Shown here in pieces: positions 54,872-63,679 of a DNA stretch of 64,000 nt. Position 1 is the stretch's first letter. Each line of letters starts with the position of its first letter. Location: contig JAUJFZ010000001.1 in NCBI GenBank assembly GCA_030441535.1, positions 90,001 to 154,000 of the forward strand, written 5' to 3'. Both the position numbers and the translations under genes were made by a program. The DNA is from Betaproteobacteria bacterium LSUCC0117 (GTDB lineage Bacteria; Pseudomonadota; Gammaproteobacteria; Burkholderiales; Burkholderiaceae_C). A model generated the notes under the pieces. That model saw only the letters and a program-made list of their open reading frames with translations, ran no database searches and was not told where the DNA came from.

Positions 54872-55851
54872 GGGGCCTTCCGTGTGCGGGTTGGGCGAGC
54901 GTTTGGTGGGACGCTGTCGCCCCGGTCGAAGCGACCGTCGTAGGCGTCGATAATGCGGGCTACCAACGGATGCCTGACAACGTCTGCGCTGGTGAGGTGG
55001 GTCATGGCAATGCCTTTGACACGACGCAAGATACGCTCAGCATCCACCAAGCCACTGGTCTGGGTTTTGGGTAAATCAATTTGACTGACGTCACCCGTGA
55101 TCACCGCTTTGGAGCCAAAGCCGATTCGGGTCAAAAACATTTTCATCTGTTCGGGGCTGGTATTTTGTCCCTCGTCCAAAATGACAAAAGCGTGGTTGAG
55201 CGTGCGCCCGCGCATGAAAGCGAGTGGCGCGATTTCGATTTGTTGACGCTCAAACGCTTTTTGCACTTTCTCGTAGCCCATGAGGTCATAGAGTGCGTCA
55301 TACAAAGGTCGTAAATAGGGGTCAACTTTTTGGCCTAAATCACCCGGTAAAAAACCCAGTTTCTCACCAGCCTCGACAGCCGGCCTCGTTAAGACAATGC
55401 GCTGCACGGAGCCCCGCTCAAGGGCGTCAACCGCACACGCGACAGCCAAGTAGGTTTTCCCTGTGCCGGCAGGCCCAATACCCAACGTGATGTCATGTGA
55501 CAGGATCTGGTCAAGGTATTGCACTTGATTAGTGGTACGTGCTTTCAGGACGCCACGGCGGGTGTGAACGCCTGGGGTATCAGGATCGGTTTCAAGGGCG
55601 ACATCGCCGCTCAGCATCAATTGAATCTGGTCTGGCGTTATGCTGTGCTTGGCAATCTCGTAGAGCGCCTGAATAAGGGTCATGGCCTGCTCGGCGCGGG
55701 CTTTGGGGCCCTCGACCCGAAATTGCTCAAATCGCCGTGCCACTTTGACTTGTAGGGCGGCTTCAATGGTGCGCAAGTGGCCATCCATGGGGCCACATAA
55801 GTTGGCAATACGGTGGTTATCCGGCGGGGAAAAAGTGTGTTTAAGAATCAA
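54868..55851 (-). CDS. phoH: PhoH family ATPase
   Basis: A 327-residue PhoH/YbeZ protein. Walker A GPAGTGKT is at 126-133, Walker B-type VILDEGQNTSPEQMKMFLTRIG near 225, and ITGDVSQIDLPKTQTSGL follows. Probably an RNA-associated NTPase that acts with YbeY. Start inferred as TTG at 55851, since N-terminal family similarity (FSPPDNHRIANLCGP) extends ahead of the first ATG (residue 22). Divergent from ruvA, 39 bases apart. Confidence 0.92.
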   Translation of the reverse strand: MILKHTFSPPDNHRIANLCGPMDGHLRTIEAALQVKVARRFEQFRVEGPKARAEQAMTLIQALYEIAKHSITPDQIQLMLSGDVALETDPDTPGVHTRRGVLKARTTNQVQYLDQILSHDITLGIGPAGTGKTYLAVACAVDALERGSVQRIVLTRPAVEAGEKLGFLPGDLGQKVDPYLRPLYDALYDLMGYEKVQKAFERQQIEIAPLAFMRGRTLNHAFVILDEGQNTSPEQMKMFLTRIGFGSKAVITGDVSQIDLPKTQTSGLVDAERILRRVKGIAMTHLTSADVVRHPLVARIIDAYDGRFDRGDSVPPNARPTRTRKAP

Positions 55852-55890
55852 TCGGATAATCCGGTAATCAAGACGTAAAAAGGAACCCCA

Positions 55891-56463
55891 ATGATAGGCA
55901 AGTTAACGGGCGTGTTGTTAGAGAAAAATCCACCTCAGGTGTTGGTGGACTGCAACGGCGTTGGCTACGAGGTCAGTGTTCCCATGAGCACCTACTACAA
56001 CTTGGGCGAGGTTGGGCAACGTGTCAGTTTGCTCACCCATTTCGTGGTGCGTGAAGATGCGCAGTTGTTGTATGGATTTGGCACGCCGGATGAGCGGCAT
56101 GCCTTTCGCCAGTTGATTAAGGTGTCGGGTATCGGCCCGCGCATGGCCTTGGCCGTGTTGAGTGGCATGGGGGTGTCCGACTTGATCGCGGCCGTGGCCA
56201 GCCAAGAGTCGGGGCGTATCGTGAAGGTGCCTGGCATAGGTAAAAAGACGGCAGAGCGTCTGTTGTTAGAACTGAAGGGCAAGTTGGGTGATGCAGTCGT
56301 GGCTGGCGTCACGCCGAAGAGTGATAGCCAAGCGGATATTTTGCAAGCGCTCGTGGCTCTGGGCTACAGCGAGAAAGATGCGGGCGCGGCGTTGAAGACC
56401 ATGCCGGTCGACGTTGGGGTCAGTGATGGGATTAAGTTTGCGTTGAAGTCGCTGGCCAACTGA
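55891..56463 (+). CDS. ruvA: Holliday junction branch migration protein RuvA
   Basis: A 190-residue subunit with the OB domain at 1-63 (MIGKLTGVLLEKNPPQVLVDCNGVGYEVSVPMSTY), two HhH motifs (LIKVSGIGPRMALAVLSG, IVKVPGIGKKTAERLLLELKGKL), and domain III from about 145 which contacts RuvB. It binds the four-way junction. Ribosome site AAAGGA before the ATG. No ruvC is adjacent upstream, unlike the common ruvCAB order. Confidence 0.97.
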   Translation: MIGKLTGVLLEKNPPQVLVDCNGVGYEVSVPMSTYYNLGEVGQRVSLLTHFVVREDAQLLYGFGTPDERHAFRQLIKVSGIGPRMALAVLSGMGVSDLIAAVASQESGRIVKVPGIGKKTAERLLLELKGKLGDAVVAGVTPKSDSQADILQALVALGYSEKDAGAALKTMPVDVGVSDGIKFALKSLAN

Positions 56464-56497
56464 GGCAAAACGCCAGCCTCTCGGAGACAATAGGGAC

Positions 56498-57556
56498 ATG
56501 AGCATTCAGACCGACGATTTTGGCGTGCCGCCCCCGAGGGTGGTCTCAGCCGTGCCGACCTCACACACAGAGGAGGCCATTGAGCGGGCACTGCGACCAA
56601 AAGAGCTGACGGAATACGTCGGTCAAACCAAAGCGCGGGAGCAGCTGGAGATTTTTATCGGTGCCGCCAAGCAGCGGGGCGAAGCGCTCGACCACGTGCT
56701 GCTGTTTGGTCCGCCGGGCCTGGGTAAAACCACGCTCTCACATATCATCGCAAACGAACTGGGCGTGAACCTGCGGCAAACCAGCGGTCCGGTCCTGGAA
56801 AAGCCCAAGGACTTGGCGGCATTGTTGACGAATCTAGAGGCCAATGACGTGTTGTTCATTGATGAGATTCACCGCTTGTCACCGGTCGTCGAGGAGATTC
56901 TGTATCCCGCGTTGGAGGACTATCAGATCGACATCATGATTGGTGATGGGCCCGCTGCGCGGTCGATCAAGCTTGACCTGCAGCCTTTCACCTTGGTCGG
57001 CGCCACGACACGGGCGGGTATGTTGACCAATCCGCTGCGTGATCGTTTTGGCATCGTCGCCCGCTTGGAGTTTTACACCCCTGAGGAGTTGGTTCGCATT
57101 GTGACGCGCAGCGCTGGCTTGTTGAACGTTCCCATTGAGCCCGAAGGCGCGGCGCAGTTGGCACGTCGATCGCGCGGTACGCCACGAATTGCCAATCGGT
57201 TGTTGCGCCGTGTTCGTGACTATGCGCAAGTCAAGGGTGAGGGGCGTATCACCGAGGGCATGGCCAACCGCGCATTGGAGATGCTGGATGTCGATCCACA
57301 AGGCTTCGACATCATGGACCGCAAGTTACTAGAAGCGGTGGTGCACCGTTTTGATGGGGGTCCCGTGGGGCTGGATAACATTGCAGCCAGCATTGGAGAA
57401 GAGCGCGACACGATTGAGGATGTGATCGAGCCCTACCTGATCCAACAGGGCTTTTTGCAACGCACCCCACGCGGGCGAATTGCCACCTTAGCGGCATATC
57501 GCCATTTGGGTATTGCCGCGCCAGCTGATCGTGGTGGGGATTTACTCGGCCCCTGA
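56498..57556 (+). CDS. ruvB: Holliday junction helicase RuvB
   Basis: A 352-residue AAA+ motor. Walker A GPPGLGKT at 71-78, Walker B LFIDEIHRLS, sensor 1 region GATTRAGMLTNPLRDRFG and the winged-helix C-terminus (GPVGLDNIAASIGEERDTIEDVIEPYLIQQGFLQRTPRGR) are all present. Its last 15 bases overlap the convergent phosphatase gene. Confidence 0.98.
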   Translation: MSIQTDDFGVPPPRVVSAVPTSHTEEAIERALRPKELTEYVGQTKAREQLEIFIGAAKQRGEALDHVLLFGPPGLGKTTLSHIIANELGVNLRQTSGPVLEKPKDLAALLTNLEANDVLFIDEIHRLSPVVEEILYPALEDYQIDIMIGDGPAARSIKLDLQPFTLVGATTRAGMLTNPLRDRFGIVARLEFYTPEELVRIVTRSAGLLNVPIEPEGAAQLARRSRGTPRIANRLLRRVRDYAQVKGEGRITEGMANRALEMLDVDPQGFDIMDRKLLEAVVHRFDGGPVGLDNIAASIGEERDTIEDVIEPYLIQQGFLQRTPRGRIATLAAYRHLGIAAPADRGGDLLGP

Positions 57557-58177
57557 ATCGGTATCAGATTCCAAGTGCACTTGCTCGCCCCAGCTCACCA
57601 GCGTTAATGCGTCGGGTGTCCAAAGTAGCCTGTTAATTGCGGCGTTGCCCAAGTGCCAACTGCGTGGCGCATCCAGCGACTGGCCCGTGGCTAAGCGGTA
57701 GATGGCATCCAGCACACCGCCATGTGTGGCAATTACGATGTGTTGCCCCAAATGACGGGCTGCAATCGCTTGAAGGGTGGTCTGTACCCGTTCGCGCAGC
57801 ATGATGAGACTCTCCCCGCCTGAAGGTAGAAAGGTGGGCACACGAGACCGCCACGCCACGGCGTCGTCGGGGTACTGGGTCTCGATTTCACGCCAAGACA
57901 GCCCTTCGAAATGACCGAACTGCCGTTCTCGCAAGCCGGCATCCGTGTGAACCGTTTGCCCGTGGTGTGCGGCGATAGCAGAAGCCGTGGTGAAGGCCCG
58001 GGACAGGTTACTGCTGTAGACCGCGTCGATGTGCTCATCTCGGAGTGCATCAGCGACGCGTGCCGCTTGCCAATGGCCCTTTGTATTCAAGGTGATATCG
58101 GTGCTGCCTTGGATACGCGTTGCCACGTTCCAATCGGTTTCACCGTGCCGAATAGCGATGATTCGCGTGACGTCCAT
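57542..58177 (-). CDS. Histidine phosphatase family protein (PGM-like)
   Basis: A 211-residue branch-1 histidine phosphatase. The catalytic RHGETDWN (H11) is at residues 10-17, the acid is in LRERQFGHFEGLSW, and the second catalytic His is in ATHGGVLDAIYR. Substrate unknown; alpha-ribazole phosphatase and cofactor-dependent mutase homologues look alike. Follows the lipoprotein gene by two bases. Confidence 0.92.
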   Translation of the reverse strand: MDVTRIIAIRHGETDWNVATRIQGSTDITLNTKGHWQAARVADALRDEHIDAVYSSNLSRAFTTASAIAAHHGQTVHTDAGLRERQFGHFEGLSWREIETQYPDDAVAWRSRVPTFLPSGGESLIMLRERVQTTLQAIAARHLGQHIVIATHGGVLDAIYRLATGQSLDAPRSWHLGNAAINRLLWTPDALTLVSWGEQVHLESDTDSGAE

Positions 58178-58179
58178 GT

Positions 58180-58794
58180 CTAGGGGCGATCGGTCAGGGG
58201 TTGTTGTATGACACGCTGGTTAACGGGTGGGGCAAGGAAGTCCTTCAGTGAGGCCGTTAGTACGGCGCGCAGTGCCCGCTCATTCCAGGTGCGCGAAGCG
58301 TCGACGCGCGCGGTAATCTCTTGTTGAATGGTCGCATCGTTAGCGGCGACAAATCGCCAGCGAATGGCGCGGGACAGTACCCGTGGCCCGGACAGGTCAA
58401 AGGTGAGATTGAAACCTGAACCGCCGGTTCCAAACCAAACACCTGATTGGGTAATTCGATCGACGATGGTTTCGGGTTTACTGACTTCCGTTAGGAACTC
58501 CAGCGTTGCGATGACATCGGCCGTGGGTGGTGTGACATCGGGAACCACTGTCAGAGGTAATTGCTTGAGCGCGTCACGCGCGAGTGCTTCGAGGTTATCT
58601 GGCGCGGGCGTTTCTGAGGGTAAAACGCGCACACTCACGCTTTGAGCATCACGAAAAGCCTGAACGGCGATGGGACCACCCGAGGTCCCGACCGTTACGG
58701 TCACCGGAAGCGTCGGGGGAGGCAACGATGCGCACGCGCTCAGTGCGAATGAGGCCCAAACCAAACCCAGTCGGTACCAAGGCGTCTTAATCAC
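58180..58794 (-). CDS. Predicted outer-membrane/periplasmic lipoprotein, unknown function
   Basis: About 204 residues starting at GTG 58794, eight bases inside the ttcA 3' end. The N-terminus MIKTPWYRLGLVWASFALSAC is a lipoprotein signal with lipobox LSAC and C21 as the acylation site, followed by ASLPPPTLPV. The rest, including ADVIATLEFLTEVSKPETIVDRITQ and WRFVAANDATIQQEITARVDA, matches no family I can name. A longer frame to 58893 is unlikely because it masks the signal. No function is proposed. Confidence 0.75.
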   Translation of the reverse strand: MIKTPWYRLGLVWASFALSACASLPPPTLPVTVTVGTSGGPIAVQAFRDAQSVSVRVLPSETPAPDNLEALARDALKQLPLTVVPDVTPPTADVIATLEFLTEVSKPETIVDRITQSGVWFGTGGSGFNLTFDLSGPRVLSRAIRWRFVAANDATIQQEITARVDASRTWNERALRAVLTASLKDFLAPPVNQRVIQQPLTDRP

Positions 58795-59725
58795 GACCGC
58801 CTTCGACGTCCATGCTGATGCCAGCCAAACTTGCCCATTTCGCGGCGGGGCTGGGTAGGGGGTCGGCGTCAAAGGCTTTGTCACCCTCCGCATCCGCTTC
58901 GCCCGTGGTTTGCAAGGTTGTGAACGGGTAGAGCTTGTTATCCATCAGGTGGCTGGGGACCACGTTTTGCAGGGCCGTGAACATGTTTTCAATGCGGCCT
59001 GGAAAACGGGTTTCCCAGTCCTTCAGCATCTTGCCGACTTGCACACGTTGGAGGTTCTCCTGGCTGCCACACAGCGTGCAGGGGATGATGGGGAATTGTT
59101 GAATTTCTGACCAACGCTGGGTATCAGATTCAGCGACATAGGCCATCGGGCGAATGATGATGTTTTTGCCGTTGTCGCTCATGAGCTTGGCAGGCATGCC
59201 CTTCAGGCGCGAGCCGAAAAACATATTCAGCAACAGTGTTTGCAAAATGTCATCACGGTGGTGGCCTAATGCAATTTTGGTGCACTTCAACTCCTCCGCC
59301 ACGCGGTACAAAATGCCGCGCCGCAAACGACTGCACAGACTGCACATCGTTTTGCCTTCCGGAATCTTATCTTTGACGATGCTGTAGGTGTCTTGGTTCT
59401 CGATGTGGTACTCGACCCCGAGAGATGCCAGATAGGTCGGCAGTACATCGGCAGGGAAACCGGGTTGCTTTTGATCCAGGTTGACGGCCACCAAGGTAAA
59501 GTCAATCGGTGCCCGGCTCTTCAGCTTCAACAAAATATCCAGCAGGGTATAGCTGTCTTTACCGCCTGACATGCACACCATGACGCGGTCGCCTGCTTCA
59601 ATCATGTTGTAGTCGACGATGGCTTTGCCAACGAGGCGACACAAGCGTTTCTCGAGTTTGTAGTCTTCGCGTTGCTGTTTAGCCAAGGCTTCTGCGTTGA
59701 CGGATTCGTCTATGACGGTGCTCAC
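58787..59725 (-). CDS. ttcA: tRNA 2-thiocytidine(32) synthetase TtcA
   Basis: About 312 residues. The PP-loop SGGKDS at 53-58 binds ATP, and the two CxxC pairs (MCSLCSRLRRG near 132, CTLCGSQ near 222) bind the 4Fe-4S cluster that thiolates C32 of tRNA. ALGHHRDDILQTLLLNMFFG marks the family. GTG tandem at 59728 and 59725; the second overlaps the folB stop as GTGA and has GGAGG six bases upstream. Confidence 0.95.
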   Translation of the reverse strand: MSTVIDESVNAEALAKQQREDYKLEKRLCRLVGKAIVDYNMIEAGDRVMVCMSGGKDSYTLLDILLKLKSRAPIDFTLVAVNLDQKQPGFPADVLPTYLASLGVEYHIENQDTYSIVKDKIPEGKTMCSLCSRLRRGILYRVAEELKCTKIALGHHRDDILQTLLLNMFFGSRLKGMPAKLMSDNGKNIIIRPMAYVAESDTQRWSEIQQFPIIPCTLCGSQENLQRVQVGKMLKDWETRFPGRIENMFTALQNVVPSHLMDNKLYPFTTLQTTGEADAEGDKAFDADPLPSPAAKWASLAGISMDVEGGRD

Positions 59726-60102
59726 CACTCGCCTCCTTCCATGCGAATAGCGACTTCGCAGTCATCAAAAATTTCTAACTTGGCAATCTTGACCCGCGCG
59801 CCTATCACGCCGGGCAGTTGCATCAACCGGTTTGTCAATTTGCCGATTAAGGTCTCTAACAAATTGATGTGCGAGGCGGTGCATTCGTCAATGATGATTT
59901 GGCGCACCTTGCGGTAGTCGAGTACGTGGTTAATGTCATCGTCATGCGGTAGCAGCGGTTGCGGGCCTTGGTTGAGTTCTGCATCAACTTGGATGGGTTG
60001 GGGCTTGGTGCGCTCGTGCGCCAGGATGCCCAAGCTCGCGTTAAAACGCAGGCCAGTCAAGGTCAGGATTTGGTTACCGGTTGCCATTGCGTGTCGTGTC
60101 AT
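59722..60102 (-). CDS. folB: Dihydroneopterin aldolase
   Basis: A 126-residue folate-pathway enzyme making 6-hydroxymethyl-dihydropterin and glycolaldehyde. The core reads TLTGLRFNASLGILAHERTKPQPIQVDAEL, DINHVLDYRKVRQIIIDECTASHINLLETLIGKL and VKIAKLEIFDDCEVAIRMEGG. M1 at 60102 or M6 at 60087 could start it. Coupled to ttcA downstream and ten bases after the SDR gene, itself pterin-related. Confidence 0.93.
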   Translation of the reverse strand: MTRHAMATGNQILTLTGLRFNASLGILAHERTKPQPIQVDAELNQGPQPLLPHDDDINHVLDYRKVRQIIIDECTASHINLLETLIGKLTNRLMQLPGVIGARVKIAKLEIFDDCEVAIRMEGGEW

Positions 60103-60112
60103 GGGGAAAGGA

Positions 60113-60922
60113 TTACATCAATGAGAAGTCGCGATCGAACTTCATCAGGTGTTGGCCGCCATCGACCAACACGGTGGTACCTGTTAGCGAAGCGTTACGC
60201 AGAGCAAAGTCAACGGTTGCGGCGACGTCTTCTGGGGTGCTTGATTTTCCAAGCGGTGAGAGTTTGTGCAGGGCTTGGAAAGCCTCGTCAGACAGCATGT
60301 GACTGGTGAGCGTTAGACCTGGGGCAACGCCAACCACGCGCAGCCGTGGCGCCAATGCTTGTGCAAGCATGGTGGTGGCTGTCTTTAAGGCTGACTTTGA
60401 CAGGGTGTAACTGAAAAAATCTGGGTTCATGTTCCAGAGTTTTTGATCGAGTAAATTCACGACGGCACCGCAACCATCCTTGTCTATCAGATGGTGGTAG
60501 AGCCGTTGCGTCAAACGGATGGGCGCCAGTGTGTTCGCTTGCCAGTGTGCGGCCATGCTGGCTTGGTCGGTACTCAGTGCGTCGTCATGCTCGAACAAAG
60601 CGGCGCTGTTAACCAGTGCGCCCAACTGGCCGAACGCCTGCCCAACCGCATCAATCAATGCGTCGCAGGCATTGCTATCGGCTAAGTCGGCTTGGAAGGT
60701 GAGCGGTTGTACGCTGGGGTTGAGGGTGGCACAGGCAGCGGCGGTTGATTCGGCGGCTTGCGCCGAGCTCCGGTAGTGAATGGCCACGCGCCAACCGCTT
60801 TGCGCCAAGTGACACGCAATGGCCTTGCCCAGTCGTGTGCCAGCACCCGTTACCAGTGCGGTTCGGGGCATGCGTGTGGCGTCAAAGGCAGACAAGGTTG
60901 GCGTGGGGGCGGTGGCGGTCAT
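60113..60922 (-). CDS. SDR oxidoreductase, FolM/pteridine reductase-like
   Basis: A 269-residue short-chain dehydrogenase. The cofactor motif is TGAGTRLG at 25-32, the TGxxxRxG form typical of pteridine reductases rather than the usual TGxxxGxG; N-S-A-A is at 105-108, and the catalytic Y172-x3-K176 is in YTLSK. Location next to folB supports dihydropterin reduction. ATG at 60922 chosen; the frame from 60943 has only a TTG. Confidence 0.85.
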   Translation of the reverse strand: MTATAPTPTLSAFDATRMPRTALVTGAGTRLGKAIACHLAQSGWRVAIHYRSSAQAAESTAAACATLNPSVQPLTFQADLADSNACDALIDAVGQAFGQLGALVNSAALFEHDDALSTDQASMAAHWQANTLAPIRLTQRLYHHLIDKDGCGAVVNLLDQKLWNMNPDFFSYTLSKSALKTATTMLAQALAPRLRVVGVAPGLTLTSHMLSDEAFQALHKLSPLGKSSTPEDVAATVDFALRNASLTGTTVLVDGGQHLMKFDRDFSLM

Positions 60923-60981
60923 GGGCGCGCGTATCAGCGACAATGGGCGCTACGCACCACAGCCGCTGCTTCACTTTATTT

Positions 60982-62157
60982 ATGCAACCCCCAAGTGTAC
61001 CGACTCCGCCCAAGTCGCTGGTAACCCCACCCGAAATGCGGGCGCATTTGGACGCCTGTTTAGACCAAGCAGGGGGCTGGTTGTCGTTTGACCAATTCAT
61101 GGCCGAAGCGCTTTATGCGCCGGGTTTGGGGTATTACGCGAACGCGCTGCCCAAATTAGGTCAGATGCCTGCCGACGGCAGCGATTTTGTGACGGCCCCG
61201 GAGTTGAGTCCCGTGTTTGCCCGGACGCTGGCCAAACAGGTATCGCAGGCCATGGCGCTGTGTGGGGTGGATGCGATTTGGGAGTTTGGCGGCGGCTCAG
61301 GGGCTTTGGCTGAAACCCTCATAGAGACCTTGTTGCAGGACCCCGCGTGTAGGTTGAAGCAGTATGTCATTGTCGAGTTATCGGCCGAGTTACGGGCTCG
61401 CCAGCAAACGCGTTTGTTGCCTTACATGAGCCGTTTGTCGATTCGCTGGGCTACCGAGTGGCCTACGCAGTTGGCGGCAGTGGTGATTGGCAACGAGGTG
61501 CTCGACGCCATGCCAGTGAGCCTGTTGGTTCGGCGCAACGGACGTTGGCTGGAGCGCGGTGTGAGCCGGGTGATCCCTGCAGAGGCTGCAGCCGATTGGC
61601 GCTTGGCTTGGGCCGATCGACCCCTGCAAACACCACCGCCACGGACCATTGCAGGCGAGCATGACTACACCCTAGAGTGGCATGCCCAAGCCCAGGCATG
61701 GATCGTGGCCCTGGCACACGCCATGGACCGAGGCTGCGTGTTGCTGATCGACTATGGCTTCACCGAGGCTGAGTACTATCACCCACAGCGCCACATGGGG
61801 ACTTTGATGTGCCACCAAGCCCATCGCGCAGACACCAATCCCCTGGTGGCGGTGGGACTAAAAGATATCACGACACACGTCGATTTCACGGCCATCGCGG
61901 TAGCCGCCCAAGACCACGAGTTGGCCGTGATGGGCTTCACCAGCCAAGGTCGATTTTTGATTAACTGTGGCTTTTTGGAAGTATTGCAAAGCGCTTCCAC
62001 AGAAGCACAGGTACAGGCCCTCAAGTTAATCCACGAGCATGAGATGGGCGAGCTCTTCAAAGTACTGATATTGTGTAAAGACCGCCACACGGTTGACGTG
62101 AATGCCGCCGGTGGGTTCATCGGCTTTACGGCCTTTGACCGCTCACATACCCTATGA
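60982..62157 (+). CDS. SAM-dependent methyltransferase, MidA family
   Basis: A 391-residue member of the DUF185/MidA (NDUFAF7) family. SFDQFMAEALYAPGLGYYANALPKLGQ, DFVTAPELSPVF, the SAM site WEFGGGSGALAETL near 95 and IGNEVLDAMPV near 170 are diagnostic. Mitochondrial members methylate an arginine of complex I; bacterial targets are uncertain. The ATG at 60982 lies 59 bases from the divergent SDR. Confidence 0.9.
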   Translation: MQPPSVPTPPKSLVTPPEMRAHLDACLDQAGGWLSFDQFMAEALYAPGLGYYANALPKLGQMPADGSDFVTAPELSPVFARTLAKQVSQAMALCGVDAIWEFGGGSGALAETLIETLLQDPACRLKQYVIVELSAELRARQQTRLLPYMSRLSIRWATEWPTQLAAVVIGNEVLDAMPVSLLVRRNGRWLERGVSRVIPAEAAADWRLAWADRPLQTPPPRTIAGEHDYTLEWHAQAQAWIVALAHAMDRGCVLLIDYGFTEAEYYHPQRHMGTLMCHQAHRADTNPLVAVGLKDITTHVDFTAIAVAAQDHELAVMGFTSQGRFLINCGFLEVLQSASTEAQVQALKLIHEHEMGELFKVLILCKDRHTVDVNAAGGFIGFTAFDRSHTL

Positions 62158-62167
62158 AAGAGTCCGC

Positions 62168-62362
62168 ATGATTCGCTGGATGTTAGTGGTTTTCTTAGCC
62201 TTGGTGTTAATCAATGGCCTGTTCCCGATGCTGAGAAAAATTGGCATGGGCCGCTTACCGGGCGATTTCACGTTGCGTTTGTTTGATCGGGAAATTCCCA
62301 TTCCACTTGCGTCCACAATGGTTCTGAGCGGTATCCTAAGTTTGATCGTTCACTACATCTGA
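62168..62362 (+). CDS. DUF2905 small membrane protein
   Basis: A 64-residue protein with two hydrophobic segments (WMLVVFLALVLINGLFPML and IPLASTMVLSGILSLIVHY) flanking GRLPGDFTLRLFDREIPIP, the DUF2905 pattern. Function unknown. Ten bases after MidA; its last ten bases overlap the convergent cca 3' end. Confidence 0.85.
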   Translation: MIRWMLVVFLALVLINGLFPMLRKIGMGRLPGDFTLRLFDREIPIPLASTMVLSGILSLIVHYI

Positions 62363-63675
62363 TTGAAAAGTGGCGTGATGGCAGCAACACGCGCCGCATG
62401 GATTTGGCTGGCAATCCATTCCCCTTTTTGAGCCTGAAATTCCGGCGCCCGCATAGCCGCTTGTGCGATGTCACTGGTTGCCACCGCTGCGGCCTGGTAG
62501 AAGACCTGCCACAACCAAGTTGCTTGCACGTACGGGACCTCTTCCAGACCTAAGCGGCCACGTGCATCAGACTCGCATGCCAGCAAGATTTGTTTGAAAC
62601 GATCGGGTCGTCTGAAGGCATCGCACCGGTCCAGCAGGCGCAGCGTGGCGTCGGGGCTCAAGGATTGACAGCGGTGAATGTGACCGTGCTCGCGAGCGAC
62701 CACCTCTGCCAACTCGCGCATGGCGCGAGGGACGCGCCAGCGGACGCACACGTCATTGAGCAGCTGTACGCTACGCAGTTCGTGACCGGTATGGCGAGGT
62801 AATACATCGGCAGGGGTGTTGCCCTTGCCAAAGTCGTGACACAGGGCCGCAAACCGCGTTGGAAGATCGCATTGCAGACGGGCGCTGGTATCCAACACCA
62901 TCATCGCGTGGACGCCCGTATCGATCTCGGGGTGGTAGTCGGCGCGTTGTGGCACACCCCACAGCGCATCCAACTCGGGTAATAAATGTGTCAAAGCACC
63001 GCACGCACGCAAGGTCAGGAACATTTGCGAAGGCTGCGTGGCCATCAAGCCATTCGTAATTTCTTGCCAAATGCGTTCTGCAACCAAAGCGTCGACTTCG
63101 CCCGAGCTAACCATGTGGCGCATCAGTGTGAGTGTTTCGGGTGCTACTTGGAAGTCGGGCCAACGGGCGTGGAACCGCGCCAAGCGCAAAATTCTGACGG
63201 GGTCCTCCGCGAAGGCGTCTGCAACGTGCCGCAAGCGCCGTTGCGCAATGTCTGTCGCGCCATTGAAGGGATCAATGAGTTGAGAAAAGTCAGGTGTCCA
63301 GTCGCTGTCATCGCCGGCGGCAATCACCTCTAGGGACGCTGGATGCGCCACTGCCATGGCATTTATCGTCAGGTCACGACGTGCTAAATCTTGCGTCAGC
63401 GTGACATCCGGTGCCGCATAAAAGCTGAAGCCGTGATAGCCCTTGGCGGTTTTGCGCTCGGTCCGCGCGAGGGCATACTCTTCTTTGGTGCGTGGGTGCA
63501 AAAAGACGGGGAAATCTGCGCCCACGGCCACAAAACCCAATGCATCCATCTGCTCGGGTGTGGCACCGACCACCACCCAATCACGGTCACTGTTCGCGAC
63601 CCCCATGAGGTGATCGCGCACCGCACCGCCGACCAAAAAAACAGTGGGCTGTGAGATGGTGGTATCGGCCTGCAT
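62353..63675 (-). CDS. cca: Multifunctional CCA-adding enzyme (tRNA nucleotidyltransferase)
   Basis: About 440 residues. It adds or repairs the tRNA 3' CCA. The nucleotidyltransferase head FLVGGAVRDHLMGVANSDRDWVVVGA carries the metal-binding DxD (DRD), followed by RRDLTINAMAV and RRLRHVADAFAEDPVRILRLARF, then the C-terminal HD phosphohydrolase domain (RFAALCHDFGKG near residue 255). Start taken as the ATG at 63675; an earlier ATG at 63711 would overlap the GST gene. Confidence 0.95.
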   Translation of the reverse strand: MQADTTISQPTVFLVGGAVRDHLMGVANSDRDWVVVGATPEQMDALGFVAVGADFPVFLHPRTKEEYALARTERKTAKGYHGFSFYAAPDVTLTQDLARRDLTINAMAVAHPASLEVIAAGDDSDWTPDFSQLIDPFNGATDIAQRRLRHVADAFAEDPVRILRLARFHARWPDFQVAPETLTLMRHMVSSGEVDALVAERIWQEITNGLMATQPSQMFLTLRACGALTHLLPELDALWGVPQRADYHPEIDTGVHAMMVLDTSARLQCDLPTRFAALCHDFGKGNTPADVLPRHTGHELRSVQLLNDVCVRWRVPRAMRELAEVVAREHGHIHRCQSLSPDATLRLLDRCDAFRRPDRFKQILLACESDARGRLGLEEVPYVQATWLWQVFYQAAAVATSDIAQAAMRAPEFQAQKGEWIASQIHAARVAAITPLFNQM

Positions 63676-63679
63676 GGGT

